Shown one piece after another: positions 7,090 through 16,052 of a stretch of 48,569 bases of DNA. The stretch is from Bacteroidota bacterium (GTDB lineage Bacteria; Bacteroidota; Bacteroidia; UKL13-3): contig CANGPW010000014.1 in assembly GCA_947456185.1 (NCBI GenBank), positions 1-48,569 on the forward strand. Reading direction: 5' to 3'. How positions within the stretch are numbered: position 1 is the first letter of the stretch; each line of letters starts with the position of its first letter. The notes beneath the pieces are model-generated. The model saw only the letters and a list, made by a program, of their open reading frames with translations, was not told where the DNA came from and did not search any database. The translations under genes and the position numbers were made by a program.

Positions 7090-9273
7090 ATGAGCAGAAA
7101 AAATACCCTGCTAATATTAATTAATACCTTTTGCATACTTAGCTTAAAATCACAAAATGCAGATACCACAAAGTCACTTTTATTAAATGATTTGATTATT
7201 AGAGATCAAAAAAATATTGGTGGCATTGAGCGTATGCCTGAGATAAAAGACAACGTAATATTTGCTGGAAAAAAATCAGAAGTAATTTTATTTGATAAAA
7301 TAGCAGCAGACTTAAGTATCAATAATCCCCGACAAGTATTTAGTAAAGTGCCAGGTTTAAATATTTGGGAAAATGATGGCTCAGGAATTCAAACCAATAT
7401 TTCTACAAGGGGTTTAAGTGCCAATAGATCATGGGAATTTAATGTAAGGCAAAATGGATATGACATTGCATCAGAAGCATTTGGTTATCCAGAATCATAT
7501 TATACTCCCCCAACTGAAGCATTATCGAAAATTGAAATTGTAAGAGGAGCAGCATCGTTACTATACGGAACGCAATTTGGTGGAATATTAAACTATCAAA
7601 TTAAAAAAGGACATTCCACTAAAAAATTAAATGTAGAAGAACAAGTAACTTTTGGAAATTACGGGCTAGCCAATTTTTATTCGGCAATGGGCGGAACCAT
7701 TAAAAAACTAAATTACTATGTGTTTTTACACGACAGACATGCAAATGGTTGGAGGCAAAATAGTAGTTACAATACAAGAACTATGTATGTTTCGGCTAAC
7801 TATCAATTTACTAAAAAATTAAATGTAGCTTTTGAATACACTAATATGGATTATGCAAGCCAGCAACCAGGAGGTTTGACAGATGCACAATTTAATACCA
7901 ATGCCCAACAATCGAATAGGGCAAGGAACTGGATTGGTACACCTTGGAATGTGGCTGCCTTAACAATTAAGTATGACATATCGGAGAAGGTTAATTTAAC
8001 TGTTAAAACTTTTGGAAATAGGAGTGAAAGAAACAGTGTAGGGAATTTAAATTCAATCAATATAGTCGACTCAATTAATCCTTTAACCATGGCATATAAT
8101 TTACGCAGAGTGGATAGGGATTTTTACCAGAACATAGGAACAGAAGCGCGTTTTTCGTATAAATATAAATTATTAAAACAAAACCATACTTTAGCTGCTG
8201 GCCTCAGGGCTTACGTGGGAAATACAAAAAGAAAACAAAAAGGAATTGGTAATTCAGGATCAGATTTTGATTTTACGCTAAGCAATAATCAATATGTTAC
8301 TGATTTAAAATTTAGCACGGTTAACTATGCAGTTTTTGCCGAAAATATTTTTCAAATTACTAGTAAATTTAAAATAATTCCAGGTATTCGTTTTGAAAAT
8401 ATATACAATAAAATGGAAGGAACAATTAATAGTAATATTAGTAATATTTTACCACAAACTAGCAATAGAAATATACTATTAGCAGGAATTGGTTCGGAGT
8501 ACTCAATTAGTAATAAAACCAATATTTATACAAATTTTTCACAAGCATTTCGTCCTGTAACTTTTTCTGAATTTACTCCTTCCAATGCCATAGAAATAAT
8601 TGATCCGAATTTAAAAGATGCTAAAGGATTTAATGCGGATGCAGGATACAGGGGAACGGTTAAAAACTTTCTGAATTTTGATATCGGATTGTTTTATTTA
8701 AACTACGATAATAGAATAGGAACCATTATACAAAATGGAGTAAATTTTAAAACCAATATAGGACAATCTGTAAGCAAAGGAATTGAATCATTTATAGAAA
8801 TAAATCCAATCAAAATATTTACAGATAATTCCAAATTAGGAAGTGTAAGTTTGTTTACTTCAAATTCATTTATAGATGCTAAATATGTAAGCTCGAAAGA
8901 AACAGATCCAACAAAAAGTTACAATGGCAAACAAGTAGAAAATGCCCCAAGATTTATAAATAGAATGGGTTTAACTTACACATTAAAAACATTTTCTACT
9001 ACTTTTCAATACAGTAGTACCAGCGAAATTTATACCGATGCTCTAAATACTGAACTACCTGACCCTAAGTATCAAGTTGGCAAAATAGCTGGCTACAAAG
9101 TAATGGATTTATCGTGTGTTTATGTTTTTATGGAACATTGTAACATAAAAGTTGGGGTAAATAATTTAACCGATGAAGTATATGCTACAAGAAGATCAGG
9201 AGGTTATCCAGGTCCGGGCTTATTACCTGGAAATGGCAGAACATTTTATTTTAGTTTTGGTGTAAACTTTTAA
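7090..9273 (+). CDS. TonB-dependent outer-membrane receptor, FecA-like
   Basis: A 727-residue gated outer-membrane channel driven by TonB-ExbBD. An N-terminal signal peptide (about 1-21, ending LKSQ) is followed by a plug domain (about 60-195) and a 22-strand-type barrel to the terminal aromatic residue (FYFSFGVNF). The plug contains ISTRGLSANRSWEFNVRQNG and IEIVRGAASLLYGTQFGGIL, the usual plug signatures. It resembles the ferric-citrate receptor FecA group rather than SusC because it lacks the carboxypeptidase-like N-terminal domain and no SusD partner follows. No FecIR-type regulators are adjacent. The stacked palindromes at its promoter suggest metal- or ligand-dependent control. The substrate is inferred to be an iron chelate, with moderate certainty only. 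Confidence 0.88.
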   Translation: MSRKNTLLILINTFCILSLKSQNADTTKSLLLNDLIIRDQKNIGGIERMPEIKDNVIFAGKKSEVILFDKIAADLSINNPRQVFSKVPGLNIWENDGSGIQTNISTRGLSANRSWEFNVRQNGYDIASEAFGYPESYYTPPTEALSKIEIVRGAASLLYGTQFGGILNYQIKKGHSTKKLNVEEQVTFGNYGLANFYSAMGGTIKKLNYYVFLHDRHANGWRQNSSYNTRTMYVSANYQFTKKLNVAFEYTNMDYASQQPGGLTDAQFNTNAQQSNRARNWIGTPWNVAALTIKYDISEKVNLTVKTFGNRSERNSVGNLNSINIVDSINPLTMAYNLRRVDRDFYQNIGTEARFSYKYKLLKQNHTLAAGLRAYVGNTKRKQKGIGNSGSDFDFTLSNNQYVTDLKFSTVNYAVFAENIFQITSKFKIIPGIRFENIYNKMEGTINSNISNILPQTSNRNILLAGIGSEYSISNKTNIYTNFSQAFRPVTFSEFTPSNAIEIIDPNLKDAKGFNADAGYRGTVKNFLNFDIGLFYLNYDNRIGTIIQNGVNFKTNIGQSVSKGIESFIEINPIKIFTDNSKLGSVSLFTSNSFIDAKYVSSKETDPTKSYNGKQVENAPRFINRMGLTYTLKTFSTTFQYSSTSEIYTDALNTELPDPKYQVGKIAGYKVMDLSCVYVFMEHCNIKVGVNNLTDEVYATRRSGGYPGPGLLPGNGRTFYFSFGVNF

Positions 9274-9277
9274 TTTT

Positions 9278-10711
9278 TTAATTCAAAGGTTTTCCGCTGT
9301 AAAAGTCCAATACTTTTTTTCTAAAAACCAATTCATATTTAGCTTGTAAATAATCGGTTTGAGATTTGATATAACTGTTTTTTGAAGCCAAATAATCGGT
9401 TAAACTTAAACCACCTAATTCGTATTGTTTTTCGCTAATATCTAATGCTTCATTATTAGCTTCTACCGATTGTAAAGCAGCAGCATGGCGTAATTGGGCA
9501 TTTTTAAAATTTAAATAAGAAGAGTTGATGCTTTTAAACAAATTTTGTTGGGTTTGTTTTTCGCTTAATTTAGCAATTTCCATTTGAATGGTGCTTTTTT
9601 GAATAGAACTATTTACACTCCAACCGTTAAATACTGGAACGCTTAAAGTAAAGCCCAAACTTGTTCCGAAATTTTTATTGAATTGATCGTTAAATGATAC
9701 TGTTTCGTTAGTTGGGTAAATAGTTCTATAAGTATTTACAATTTGATTAGTACCTTCAACTAAACCAATTGGTATAGCTAAGCTAGTTGGAGCACCTGTT
9801 CCTTGAGTGTTCAAAGTGGTATAAAATGAACTCAAACTTCCGTTCAAAGTAATTCTTGGACTTCTTGCACCTATGGCCACGTATCTTTGTAAATCGGCAC
9901 TGCGTTGGCGCTGTTTGGCGGCCAATACCTCAGGACTTTGTTTTTCAAAATCAGTATAAATAGCCAATGGCGATCTGTTTTCATCTTCTACCAAAACTTT
10001 ATTTACCTCTAATTTTACCAGTTTATTAGCAGTATCTGGCATTAAATCTATCATTTGCCAAAGGTCTAAATAGGCACTATATAATAAATTTTGTTGGGTA
10101 ATAAAGTTTAACTCCTCAGTGGCTATTTGTGCTTTTAACTGTAATAATTTACTTTTATTCAATCCCCCTAAATCATATAATTTTTGCTGACGTTCTAACT
10201 GAATTTTTGAAATGTTTACTTGGTTTTTTGCAGCTTCTAAAATTTCATTTTGTTGTAAAACTCGCAGGTAATTATTGGCCACATTTAGTTTTAAATTATT
10301 TCTACTATTTTCCAAATCGTACTTGCTTGCCACATAATCGCTTTCTTTTAAACGTACATTATTTGTTGTTTGAAACCCATTAAAAATAGGCATGCTCGTA
10401 GCCGCTCCAAAGCTATTGGTTCTAAATGCTAAATCTTCTGGTGTATTGGTTCTAGGATTAATGTTAAAACCAGTTTGCCAATTATTTGATGCTTGTCCGT
10501 TTAAACTTGGCAATGCCGAAAGTTTACTTTGGAGTAAATCTATTTTAGCATTTTCCGTTTGTAAATTTTGCTGTTTGGTTTGAATATTATTTTGCAAAGC
10601 AATATTTATACAATCTTCCAAACTATAAAATTTTTGGGCTAATGCGGAGTTACCATAGCTGAATATTGCAAAGCAAACAGCTAAAAACAAATGGATGTAA
10701 TTTTTTAACAT
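9278..10711 (-). CDS. TolC-family outer-membrane efflux protein
   Basis: A 477-residue trimeric outer-membrane channel subunit of the OEP family, which forms the exit duct for efflux pumps or type I secretion. The ORF track starts at 10789, but the ATG at 10711 begins a clean signal peptide (MLKNYIHLFLAVCFAIFSYGNSALAQ), so I prefer it. The mature protein starts YSLEDCINIALQNNIQTK, typical of the family. It has two repeats of long amphipathic helices ending in LGGLNKSKLLQLKAQ and LGGLSLTDYLASKNSY, the latter a hallmark of the second OEP half. The membrane-fusion and inner-membrane pump genes that usually travel with TolC are not in the window. It converges with the TonB receptor gene with only 4 bp between the stop codons. 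Confidence 0.9.
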   Translation of the reverse strand: MLKNYIHLFLAVCFAIFSYGNSALAQKFYSLEDCINIALQNNIQTKQQNLQTENAKIDLLQSKLSALPSLNGQASNNWQTGFNINPRTNTPEDLAFRTNSFGAATSMPIFNGFQTTNNVRLKESDYVASKYDLENSRNNLKLNVANNYLRVLQQNEILEAAKNQVNISKIQLERQQKLYDLGGLNKSKLLQLKAQIATEELNFITQQNLLYSAYLDLWQMIDLMPDTANKLVKLEVNKVLVEDENRSPLAIYTDFEKQSPEVLAAKQRQRSADLQRYVAIGARSPRITLNGSLSSFYTTLNTQGTGAPTSLAIPIGLVEGTNQIVNTYRTIYPTNETVSFNDQFNKNFGTSLGFTLSVPVFNGWSVNSSIQKSTIQMEIAKLSEKQTQQNLFKSINSSYLNFKNAQLRHAAALQSVEANNEALDISEKQYELGGLSLTDYLASKNSYIKSQTDYLQAKYELVFRKKVLDFYSGKPLN

Positions 10712-10751
10712 AAAAGGTTTTAATAAAAAATTTGAAAATAATCTGATTACA

Positions 10752-10779
10752 ACATTATTTTGCGCTTGCAAAATAATGT
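10752..10779. promoter_or_regulatory. Perfect 12-bp inverted repeat in a divergent promoter region
   Basis: ACATTATTTTGC-GCTT-GCAAAATAATGT is an exact inverted repeat. The right arm contains the ATG of the deacetylase gene (10776). Each arm carries TTATTTTGC, a near match to the -7 box, so the site may direct transcription both ways or bind a dimeric regulator. On the plus strand a TTTG at 10731-10734 sits 20 bp upstream in -33 position; on the minus strand no good -33 is seen. Confidence 0.6.
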
Positions 10780-11384
10780 TTAAATACACAATTCCTCATT
10801 TGTTTCATTGGATTTTTCCAAATTATACATGGAAGGTAAAAACTACAAAAAAAGTGGTTTATTTTACTTTCGATGATGGTCCACATCCTGAAATTACTCC
10901 TTGGGTATTGGAACAGTTAGCCATTTATCATGCGAAAGCAACTTTTTTTATGGTTGGTGAAAACATAGTAAAACATCCTGAAGTATTTGAACAAGTAAAG
11001 CAACAAGGCCATAAAGTAGGCAACCATACTTTTAACCACTTAAAAGGTTGGGAAACGAATAATGACAGCTATTTTAAGAATATGGAACGCTGCCAACAAT
11101 TAACAGAAACTAATTTATTTCGTCCACCTTATGGACGCATAAAGTACAGTCAAGCAAAGCAAATTTCCAAAACACATCAAATAATTATGTGGAACCGATT
11201 GAGCAGAGATTATGATATAAATTTAAACATTGAAGAGTGTTTAAAAGCGATGAAATTATTACCTGCAAATGGGTCTATTTTTGTTTTTCACGACAGTGAA
11301 AAAGCATTTAAAAACCTTCAAATAATTTTACCACAATTATTGGAGTATTACCAAAAAGAAGGATATGAATTTTTGAGTATTTAA
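10776..11384 (+). CDS. Polysaccharide deacetylase family protein (NodB homology)
   Basis: A 202-residue carbohydrate esterase family 4 protein. Family members remove N- or O-acetyl groups from peptidoglycan, chitin-like polymers or other glycans with a metal ion. TFDDGP (31-36) gives the catalytic base and metal aspartate, HTFNH (84-88) the two metal histidines, and RPPYGR (about 117-122) the third motif; a late FVFHDSEKA supplies the last catalytic His. There is no clear signal peptide, although residues 1-17 are moderately hydrophobic. The start lies inside a perfect palindrome, so transcription and translation start sites nearly coincide. tadA follows after 39 bp on the same strand. The substrate is unknown. 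Confidence 0.9.
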   Translation: MFKYTIPHLFHWIFPNYTWKVKTTKKVVYFTFDDGPHPEITPWVLEQLAIYHAKATFFMVGENIVKHPEVFEQVKQQGHKVGNHTFNHLKGWETNNDSYFKNMERCQQLTETNLFRPPYGRIKYSQAKQISKTHQIIMWNRLSRDYDINLNIEECLKAMKLLPANGSIFVFHDSEKAFKNLQIILPQLLEYYQKEGYEFLSI

Positions 11385-11423
11385 CTTCAGTTGATAAATA
11401 AAAACCAATCGTATTATTGAAAC

Positions 11424-11867
11424 ATGGAAAATATTTTTTTTACCGATGAGTATTTTATGAAACAAGCCTTAATTGAAGCTCAAAAAGCATTTGATATGGG
11501 TGAGGTGCCTGTTGGTTGTGTGGTGGTAAGTAACAATCAAATTATAGGAAAAGGTCATAATTTAACAGAACAATTAAATGATGTAACTGCTCATGCCGAA
11601 ATGCAAGCTATCACTGCCGCTGCTAATTATTTGGGTGCAAAATACTTGAATGATTGTACTATTTATATTTCATTAGAACCTTGTGTGATGTGTGCTGGCG
11701 CAATATTTTGGGCACAGTTTGAAAGGGTCGTTTTTGCCGCAAATGATGAAAAAAGAGGCTTTGAAAATGCAATGGTAAAACTTCATCCAAAAACAAAAAT
11801 ACATTCAGGAATTTTGGCAAATGAAGCCGCTGAATTAATGAAATTATTTTTTAAAAATTTACGATAA
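11424..11867 (+). CDS. tadA: tRNA-specific adenosine deaminase
   Basis: A 147-residue zinc hydrolase that deaminates adenosine 34 to inosine in the tRNA-Arg(ACG) anticodon, needed to read CGU, CGC and CGA codons. The zinc and proton-shuttle motif HAEMQAI has His57 and Glu59. PCVMC has Cys87 and Cys90, and FAANDEKRGF follows as in TadA proteins rather than cytosine deaminases. Length is near the usual 150. Its last 9 bases overlap the 3' end of the converging isochorismate synthase gene, so the two stop codons share the sequence TTACGATAA. Confidence 0.92.
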   Translation: MENIFFTDEYFMKQALIEAQKAFDMGEVPVGCVVVSNNQIIGKGHNLTEQLNDVTAHAEMQAITAAANYLGAKYLNDCTIYISLEPCVMCAGAIFWAQFERVVFAANDEKRGFENAMVKLHPKTKIHSGILANEAAELMKLFFKNLR

Positions 11868-12917
11868 AAATTTCAAAACAGTTTGTAATTTATATTCAGT
11901 TTCTGTCCATTCACTTTCTGCATTTGATTGTATTGTAATTCCACAGCCAGCATAAGCATTTACATGGTTTTTAAAAATTTCCATGCAGCGAATATTTACA
12001 TAAAGTTGCGTTAAATTATTTGATTTTACACCTACAAATCCAGCATAAAACTTACGGTCTAAATTTTCTTTATTAGCTATAAAATCAATCGCATTTTTAG
12101 ACGGCAATCCAGCCACTGCTGGAGTGGGGTTCAACTCATTTAAAAACGAGTCTGAAATACCATTATTGTTTACTATTTTATAATAGCTCGAAAGATGAAA
12201 AAGATGTCCTGAAATAATACTTTTTGGACCCTCTTTATTAATTAATTCAAGTTGGTGTTTTTGAATTAAATTTTCAATAAATAGTTCAACTTGATGTTGT
12301 TCATCAATTTCTTTTTCGCCCCATGCTATATTATTGTCAAACAGTTTTGTTCCCGCTATTGCAGTAGTTTCTATTTCATTTTTTGATGCTTTTAAAAGTA
12401 GTTCTGGGGTGGCAGCAATCCAGGTTCCAGTAATGCTACTCGAAACCGCATATACAAAAGCATTGGGATAGCTTAAACACAAATTCAAAAAATAAGTATT
12501 GATGTCAATTTCATCATTTATTTTAAATTCTTTACACCTTGCTAAAACTACTTTACTCATTTGTTCAAATTGCTTCATTTCATGAATGGCAGCATCTACT
12601 TTTCGAACAAAATCAGCTTCAGAATCAACCGTGTTTTTATTATTTCTTTGGAATGAAATAACTTCAAATTTATTAATCTCATTTTCTAAAACACAAGCAT
12701 ATGCATTGCTTCCAGCATTAAAAGGAGAAATATAAAAAATATCTTTTTCTGATTCGGAAATTAAATCAATAGGCACAAGTTGGCTATTAATTTTACCTTC
12801 TCTTTTCACTATTTCATTAGTTCCGGGAAGCCTATAAAAAACAATAGCTTTGTTCAATTTATTTGATATTATTTGCGTATTTCTACAACACTCATTGTTA
12901 AACGACTGATGCAACAA
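11859..12917 (-). CDS. menF: Isochorismate synthase (chorismate-binding enzyme)
   Basis: Converts chorismate to isochorismate, the first committed step of menaquinone synthesis. The chorismate-binding fold shows MSKVVLARCKEF (with the Lys that activates water in MenF), ETTAIAGTK, SGHLFHLSSYY, PTPAVAGLPSKNA, and a C-terminal YAGCGITIQSNAESEWTETEYKL. The start is uncertain: the frame has no ATG before the core. The track start at 12917 is a TTG inside the upstream thioesterase gene (49-bp overlap, 352 aa); a TTG at 12854, 15 bp after the thioesterase stop, would give 331 aa. The longer form keeps the helix usually found before the FYRLPG segment. Anthranilate synthase is less likely because no glutaminase partner is present and the neighbour is a menaquinone-type thioesterase. 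Confidence 0.87.
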   Translation of the reverse strand: MLHQSFNNECCRNTQIISNKLNKAIVFYRLPGTNEIVKREGKINSQLVPIDLISESEKDIFYISPFNAGSNAYACVLENEINKFEVISFQRNNKNTVDSEADFVRKVDAAIHEMKQFEQMSKVVLARCKEFKINDEIDINTYFLNLCLSYPNAFVYAVSSSITGTWIAATPELLLKASKNEIETTAIAGTKLFDNNIAWGEKEIDEQHQVELFIENLIQKHQLELINKEGPKSIISGHLFHLSSYYKIVNNNGISDSFLNELNPTPAVAGLPSKNAIDFIANKENLDRKFYAGFVGVKSNNLTQLYVNIRCMEIFKNHVNAYAGCGITIQSNAESEWTETEYKLQTVLKFLS

Positions 12918-13297
12918 AGCTTATCTTCATCGTCTGTAATTTTAATTTCCCAAACTTGAGTTGTTCTGCCAATATGAAGAGGAATTGCTTTACCATAAAC
13001 CCAACCTTTATTTGCCGAACGAACATGATTTGCATTAATGTCTAATCCCAATGCAACATACTTAGTTCGGTCTAAGCATAAATTAGCAGCCATGCTTCCT
13101 ACTGTTTCTGCTAAAGCACAAAAAGCACCTCCATTTACTACCCCAAGTGGTTGAGTCGTTCTATGATCTACAGGCATTTTGGCTAATAAATAATTGGCGT
13201 TTAATTCTATAAATTCAATGCCTAACCATTCGCTCATGGTATTTGCATTGCGCAGCTGTATTGCTTCTAAAGTTATTTCGGATGTTAAATTTAACAT
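12869..13297 (-). CDS. PaaI-family hotdog thioesterase, probably for 1,4-dihydroxy-2-naphthoyl-CoA
   Basis: A 142-residue single-domain hotdog acyl-CoA thioesterase. It has GVVNGGAFCALAETVGSMA, which aligns with the HGG...AES region of YdiI/MenI enzymes that release dihydroxynaphthoate from its CoA ester in menaquinone synthesis. The catalytic Glu (ALAET) is present, but the usual His of the HGG motif is Asn. The track start at 13306 is TTG; the ATG at 13297 (MLNLTSEITLEA) is preferred. It overlaps menF on the same strand, implying translational coupling, which supports the menaquinone role. The role is inferred from context; the family itself is broad. Confidence 0.82.
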   Translation of the reverse strand: MLNLTSEITLEAIQLRNANTMSEWLGIEFIELNANYLLAKMPVDHRTTQPLGVVNGGAFCALAETVGSMAANLCLDRTKYVALGLDINANHVRSANKGWVYGKAIPLHIGRTTQVWEIKITDDEDKLCCISRLTMSVVEIRK

Positions 13298-13437
13298 ATG
13301 GCGCAATTAAACAAAAACAATTTGAAGTGCCAATATTTATATAAACAAATCTTTATCATAACTATACTTATTTAGTAAAATATTTCAAAAAATGTAAATG
13401 GCGTATATATATTCGTAATAATAAAATAAGTAATAAA

Positions 13438-15366
13438 ATGGAATATCCTTATCAAATAAAAAACTTAGATGAGTACAATAAAGCTTATCAAAAAAGCATT
13501 GAAAAACCTGAAGAATTTTGGGGGGAAATAGCTGAGAATTTTACTTGGAAAAAAAAGTGGGATAAGGTTTCAAATTGGAATTTTAATGAGCCAAATATAA
13601 AATGGTTTGAAGGTGGAAAATTAAACATTACAGAAAACTGTATCGACAGACATTTAGATACAATTGGAGAACAAGCAGCCATTATTTGGGAACCAAACGA
13701 CCCTGAAGAAAAAACCAGGATTGTAACTTATAATCGCTTACATAAACGTGTATGTCAAGTTGCACAAATGCTTAAAAATTTAGGCGTTAAAAAAGGTGAC
13801 AGGGTTTGTATTTATATGGGTATGATTCCTGAACTTTCTTATGCAGTTTTGGGTTGTGCTAGAATTGGTGCAATTCATTCCGTTATTTTTGGTGGTTTTT
13901 CTGCTCAAAGCATTGCTGATAGGTTAATAGATGCTCAAGCAGCATTTATAATTACGTGCGATGGCGCTTTTAGAGGTAACAAAGACATTCCTTTAAAAAG
14001 TGTAATTGATGATTCATTGATTGGAAACAAAACTGTAAAAAAAGTAATTGTATATACCCGAACTCGAACTCCTGTAAGTATGCTAAAAGGCCGAGATGTT
14101 TGGTGGGAAGATGAAATGGAACATGCCGAACAACAAGTAGAACAAAATGGTAAAGTTAGTTTCCCCGCTGAAGAAATGGATGCTGAAGATCCCTTATTTA
14201 TTTTATATACTTCGGGTTCTACTGGCAAACCAAAAGGTGTGGTTCATAGCATTGCGGGATACATGATTTGGACCAATTATACTTTTGTAAATACATTCCA
14301 ATATCAACCCAAACAAATCCATTTTTGTACTGCGGATATAGGTTGGATTACCGGACATAGTTATATTTTATATGGTCCTTTAAGTGCTGGCGCAACCAGT
14401 TTAATGTTTGAAGGAATTCCTACTTGGCCCGATGCTGGAAGGTTTTGGGATATAGTAGAAAAACACAAAGTAGATATTTTATATACCGCTCCTACTGCCA
14501 TTAGAAGTTTAATGGCTTTTGGATTAGATTTTGTGAAAAATAAAGACTTAAGTTCATTGAAAGTTTTAGGTTCCGTTGGTGAACCAATAAATGAAGAAGC
14601 TTGGCAATGGTATTATAAAAATATTGGGAAAGAAAATTGCCCAATCGTTGATACTTGGTGGCAAACTGAAACTGGTGGAATCATGATTACAAGTTTGGCC
14701 GGTGTTACTCCTCAAAAACCCGCTCATGCTACATTGCCTATGCCAGGTGTATTGCCTTGCTTGGTTGATGAAAATGGCGTAGAAATTTTAGGAAATTCAG
14801 TCAGTGGAAACTTATGTATAAAGCAGCCTTGGCCTGGAATTATTCGAACTACTTATGGCGACCATGAAAGGTGCAAAACAACTTATTTTAGCACTTATGA
14901 AAATAGGTATTTTACAGGTGATGGATGCTTGCGCGATGAAGATGGAAACTATAGAATTACCGGCCGCGTAGATGATGTTTTAAATGTAAGTGGGCATAGA
15001 ATTGGAACTGCTGAAGTTGAAAATGCTATTAACATGCACAGTGGCGTGGTAGAAAGTGCAGTAGTTGGCTATCCGCACGATATAAAAGGACAAGGAATAT
15101 ATGCTTATGTAATTTTTGAAGGACGACATGAAAACGAAAACCTTTCTAAGCAAGATATTATTCAAACTGTTTCACGGATTATTGGTGCCATTGCAAAACC
15201 CGATAAAATTCAATTTGTAACGGGTTTACCCAAAACAAGAAGTGGTAAAATAATGAGAAGAATTTTAAGAAAAATTGCAGAAGGAGAAACTGAAAACCTT
15301 GGTGATACATCCACCTTATTAGATCCAGGAATTGTGGAGGAAATTAAAAATGGTGCATTGGTATAG
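13438..15366 (+). CDS. acs: Acetyl-CoA synthetase (AMP-forming)
   Basis: A 642-residue cytoplasmic enzyme that makes acetyl-CoA from acetate, ATP and CoA through acetyl-AMP, used for acetate scavenging. The P-loop YTSGSTGKPKGVVHS lies near 257-271. DTWWQTETGG near 412 forms the acetate pocket (Trp for small acyl groups), TGDGCLRDEDGNYRITGR lies near 498, and PKTRSGKIMRRILRK near the C-terminus holds the lysine that is acetylated in well-studied Acs proteins. Length matches the 640-650 typical of true Acs. The ATG at 13438 is in a clean position, 140 bp from the divergent thioesterase gene. A strong terminator follows. Confidence 0.96.
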   Translation: MEYPYQIKNLDEYNKAYQKSIEKPEEFWGEIAENFTWKKKWDKVSNWNFNEPNIKWFEGGKLNITENCIDRHLDTIGEQAAIIWEPNDPEEKTRIVTYNRLHKRVCQVAQMLKNLGVKKGDRVCIYMGMIPELSYAVLGCARIGAIHSVIFGGFSAQSIADRLIDAQAAFIITCDGAFRGNKDIPLKSVIDDSLIGNKTVKKVIVYTRTRTPVSMLKGRDVWWEDEMEHAEQQVEQNGKVSFPAEEMDAEDPLFILYTSGSTGKPKGVVHSIAGYMIWTNYTFVNTFQYQPKQIHFCTADIGWITGHSYILYGPLSAGATSLMFEGIPTWPDAGRFWDIVEKHKVDILYTAPTAIRSLMAFGLDFVKNKDLSSLKVLGSVGEPINEEAWQWYYKNIGKENCPIVDTWWQTETGGIMITSLAGVTPQKPAHATLPMPGVLPCLVDENGVEILGNSVSGNLCIKQPWPGIIRTTYGDHERCKTTYFSTYENRYFTGDGCLRDEDGNYRITGRVDDVLNVSGHRIGTAEVENAINMHSGVVESAVVGYPHDIKGQGIYAYVIFEGRHENENLSKQDIIQTVSRIIGAIAKPDKIQFVTGLPKTRSGKIMRRILRKIAEGETENLGDTSTLLDPGIVEEIKNGALV

Positions 15367-15383
15367 CCTCAGTTTAAAACATT

Positions 15384-15421
15384 AAAAAAGCCAAACTTGA
15401 AATAATGAGTTTGGCTTTTTT
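15384..15421 (+). terminator. Terminator after acs, usable in both directions
   Basis: GCCAAACT / AGTTTGGC stem (15390-15397 and 15408-15415) with A-rich and T-rich flanks. It lies between converging genes and can end transcription of both. Confidence 0.88.
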
Positions 15422-15439
15422 TAAATATTTATTGATCAA

Positions 15440-15967
15440 TTACATTTCTTCAACTGTAAAACCATCTGCTCCTAAAGCGGCAGTAAGTTGGCTAATCATT
15501 AAATCGTTGTTACTAAATTCATCTTTTTTATAATGTGGTTTACCTTCTTTTCCAAAGGTAATTTGTATTGGGTTTTCTGAAGCATCTTCAATTAAATATT
15601 GGCTAGTTTCAAAATTAGTAAGTGGCGTTAATCCATTCTTTTTTCCAAACTCATTTGCTTCTCTAATAATTTGGCTGCACAAACTGTATTCAGCTTCTGC
15701 CAAAGGTTTTCCTGCACCCAAACGGCTATATATTTCACCTAATTTTTTTTCGGTTACACCATAGCCCCAAGCAGTTTGCTTTATACCCAAACAATGTAAA
15801 TCTATTTGGTAACTTCCTATGATATAATTGGTTTTTGGAATGTGTTTTACTATTAATATAGTGGCCTTGCCAATTTCTTGCCAATCAGAATTTAAGTAGC
15901 AAACTTTTACTACTAAACTTTGTCCTCTATCTTTAATATACTTTTCAGGTTTTATATGTTTTGTCAT
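15440..15967 (-). CDS. Conserved hypothetical protein with a VDxxCLGxK-like motif
   Basis: A 175-residue protein with no signal peptide or membrane segment. I recognise the layout GSYQIDLHCLGIKQTAWGYG near 51-70, then a helical ...AEYSLCSQIIREANEFGKKNGLTP and a C-terminal FGKEGKPHY, as resembling an unnamed family of proteins from memory (SYLVDVYCLGVKD-type, ending in FGKDGKP). No function is established for it as far as I know. It ends close to the acs terminator and starts 85 bp downstream of the infB stop, with the infB terminator in between, so it is probably transcribed on its own. Confidence 0.7.
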   Translation of the reverse strand: MTKHIKPEKYIKDRGQSLVVKVCYLNSDWQEIGKATILIVKHIPKTNYIIGSYQIDLHCLGIKQTAWGYGVTEKKLGEIYSRLGAGKPLAEAEYSLCSQIIREANEFGKKNGLTPLTNFETSQYLIEDASENPIQITFGKEGKPHYKKDEFSNNDLMISQLTAALGADGFTVEEM

Positions 15968-16006
15968 GGTCTTGTTTTTTATAAATGGTTTTATTTAAAA
16001 CAAAAA

Positions 16007-16029
16007 CAGCCAAGCTTTTCAGTTGGCTG
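16007..16029 (-). terminator. Terminator of infB
   Basis: CAGCCAA / TTGGCTG stem with a 9-nt loop, followed on the minus strand by TTTTTGTTTT. It lies 24 bp after the infB stop codon. Confidence 0.8.
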
Positions 16030-16052
16030 CTTGATGCTAATTTTTTTATTTA

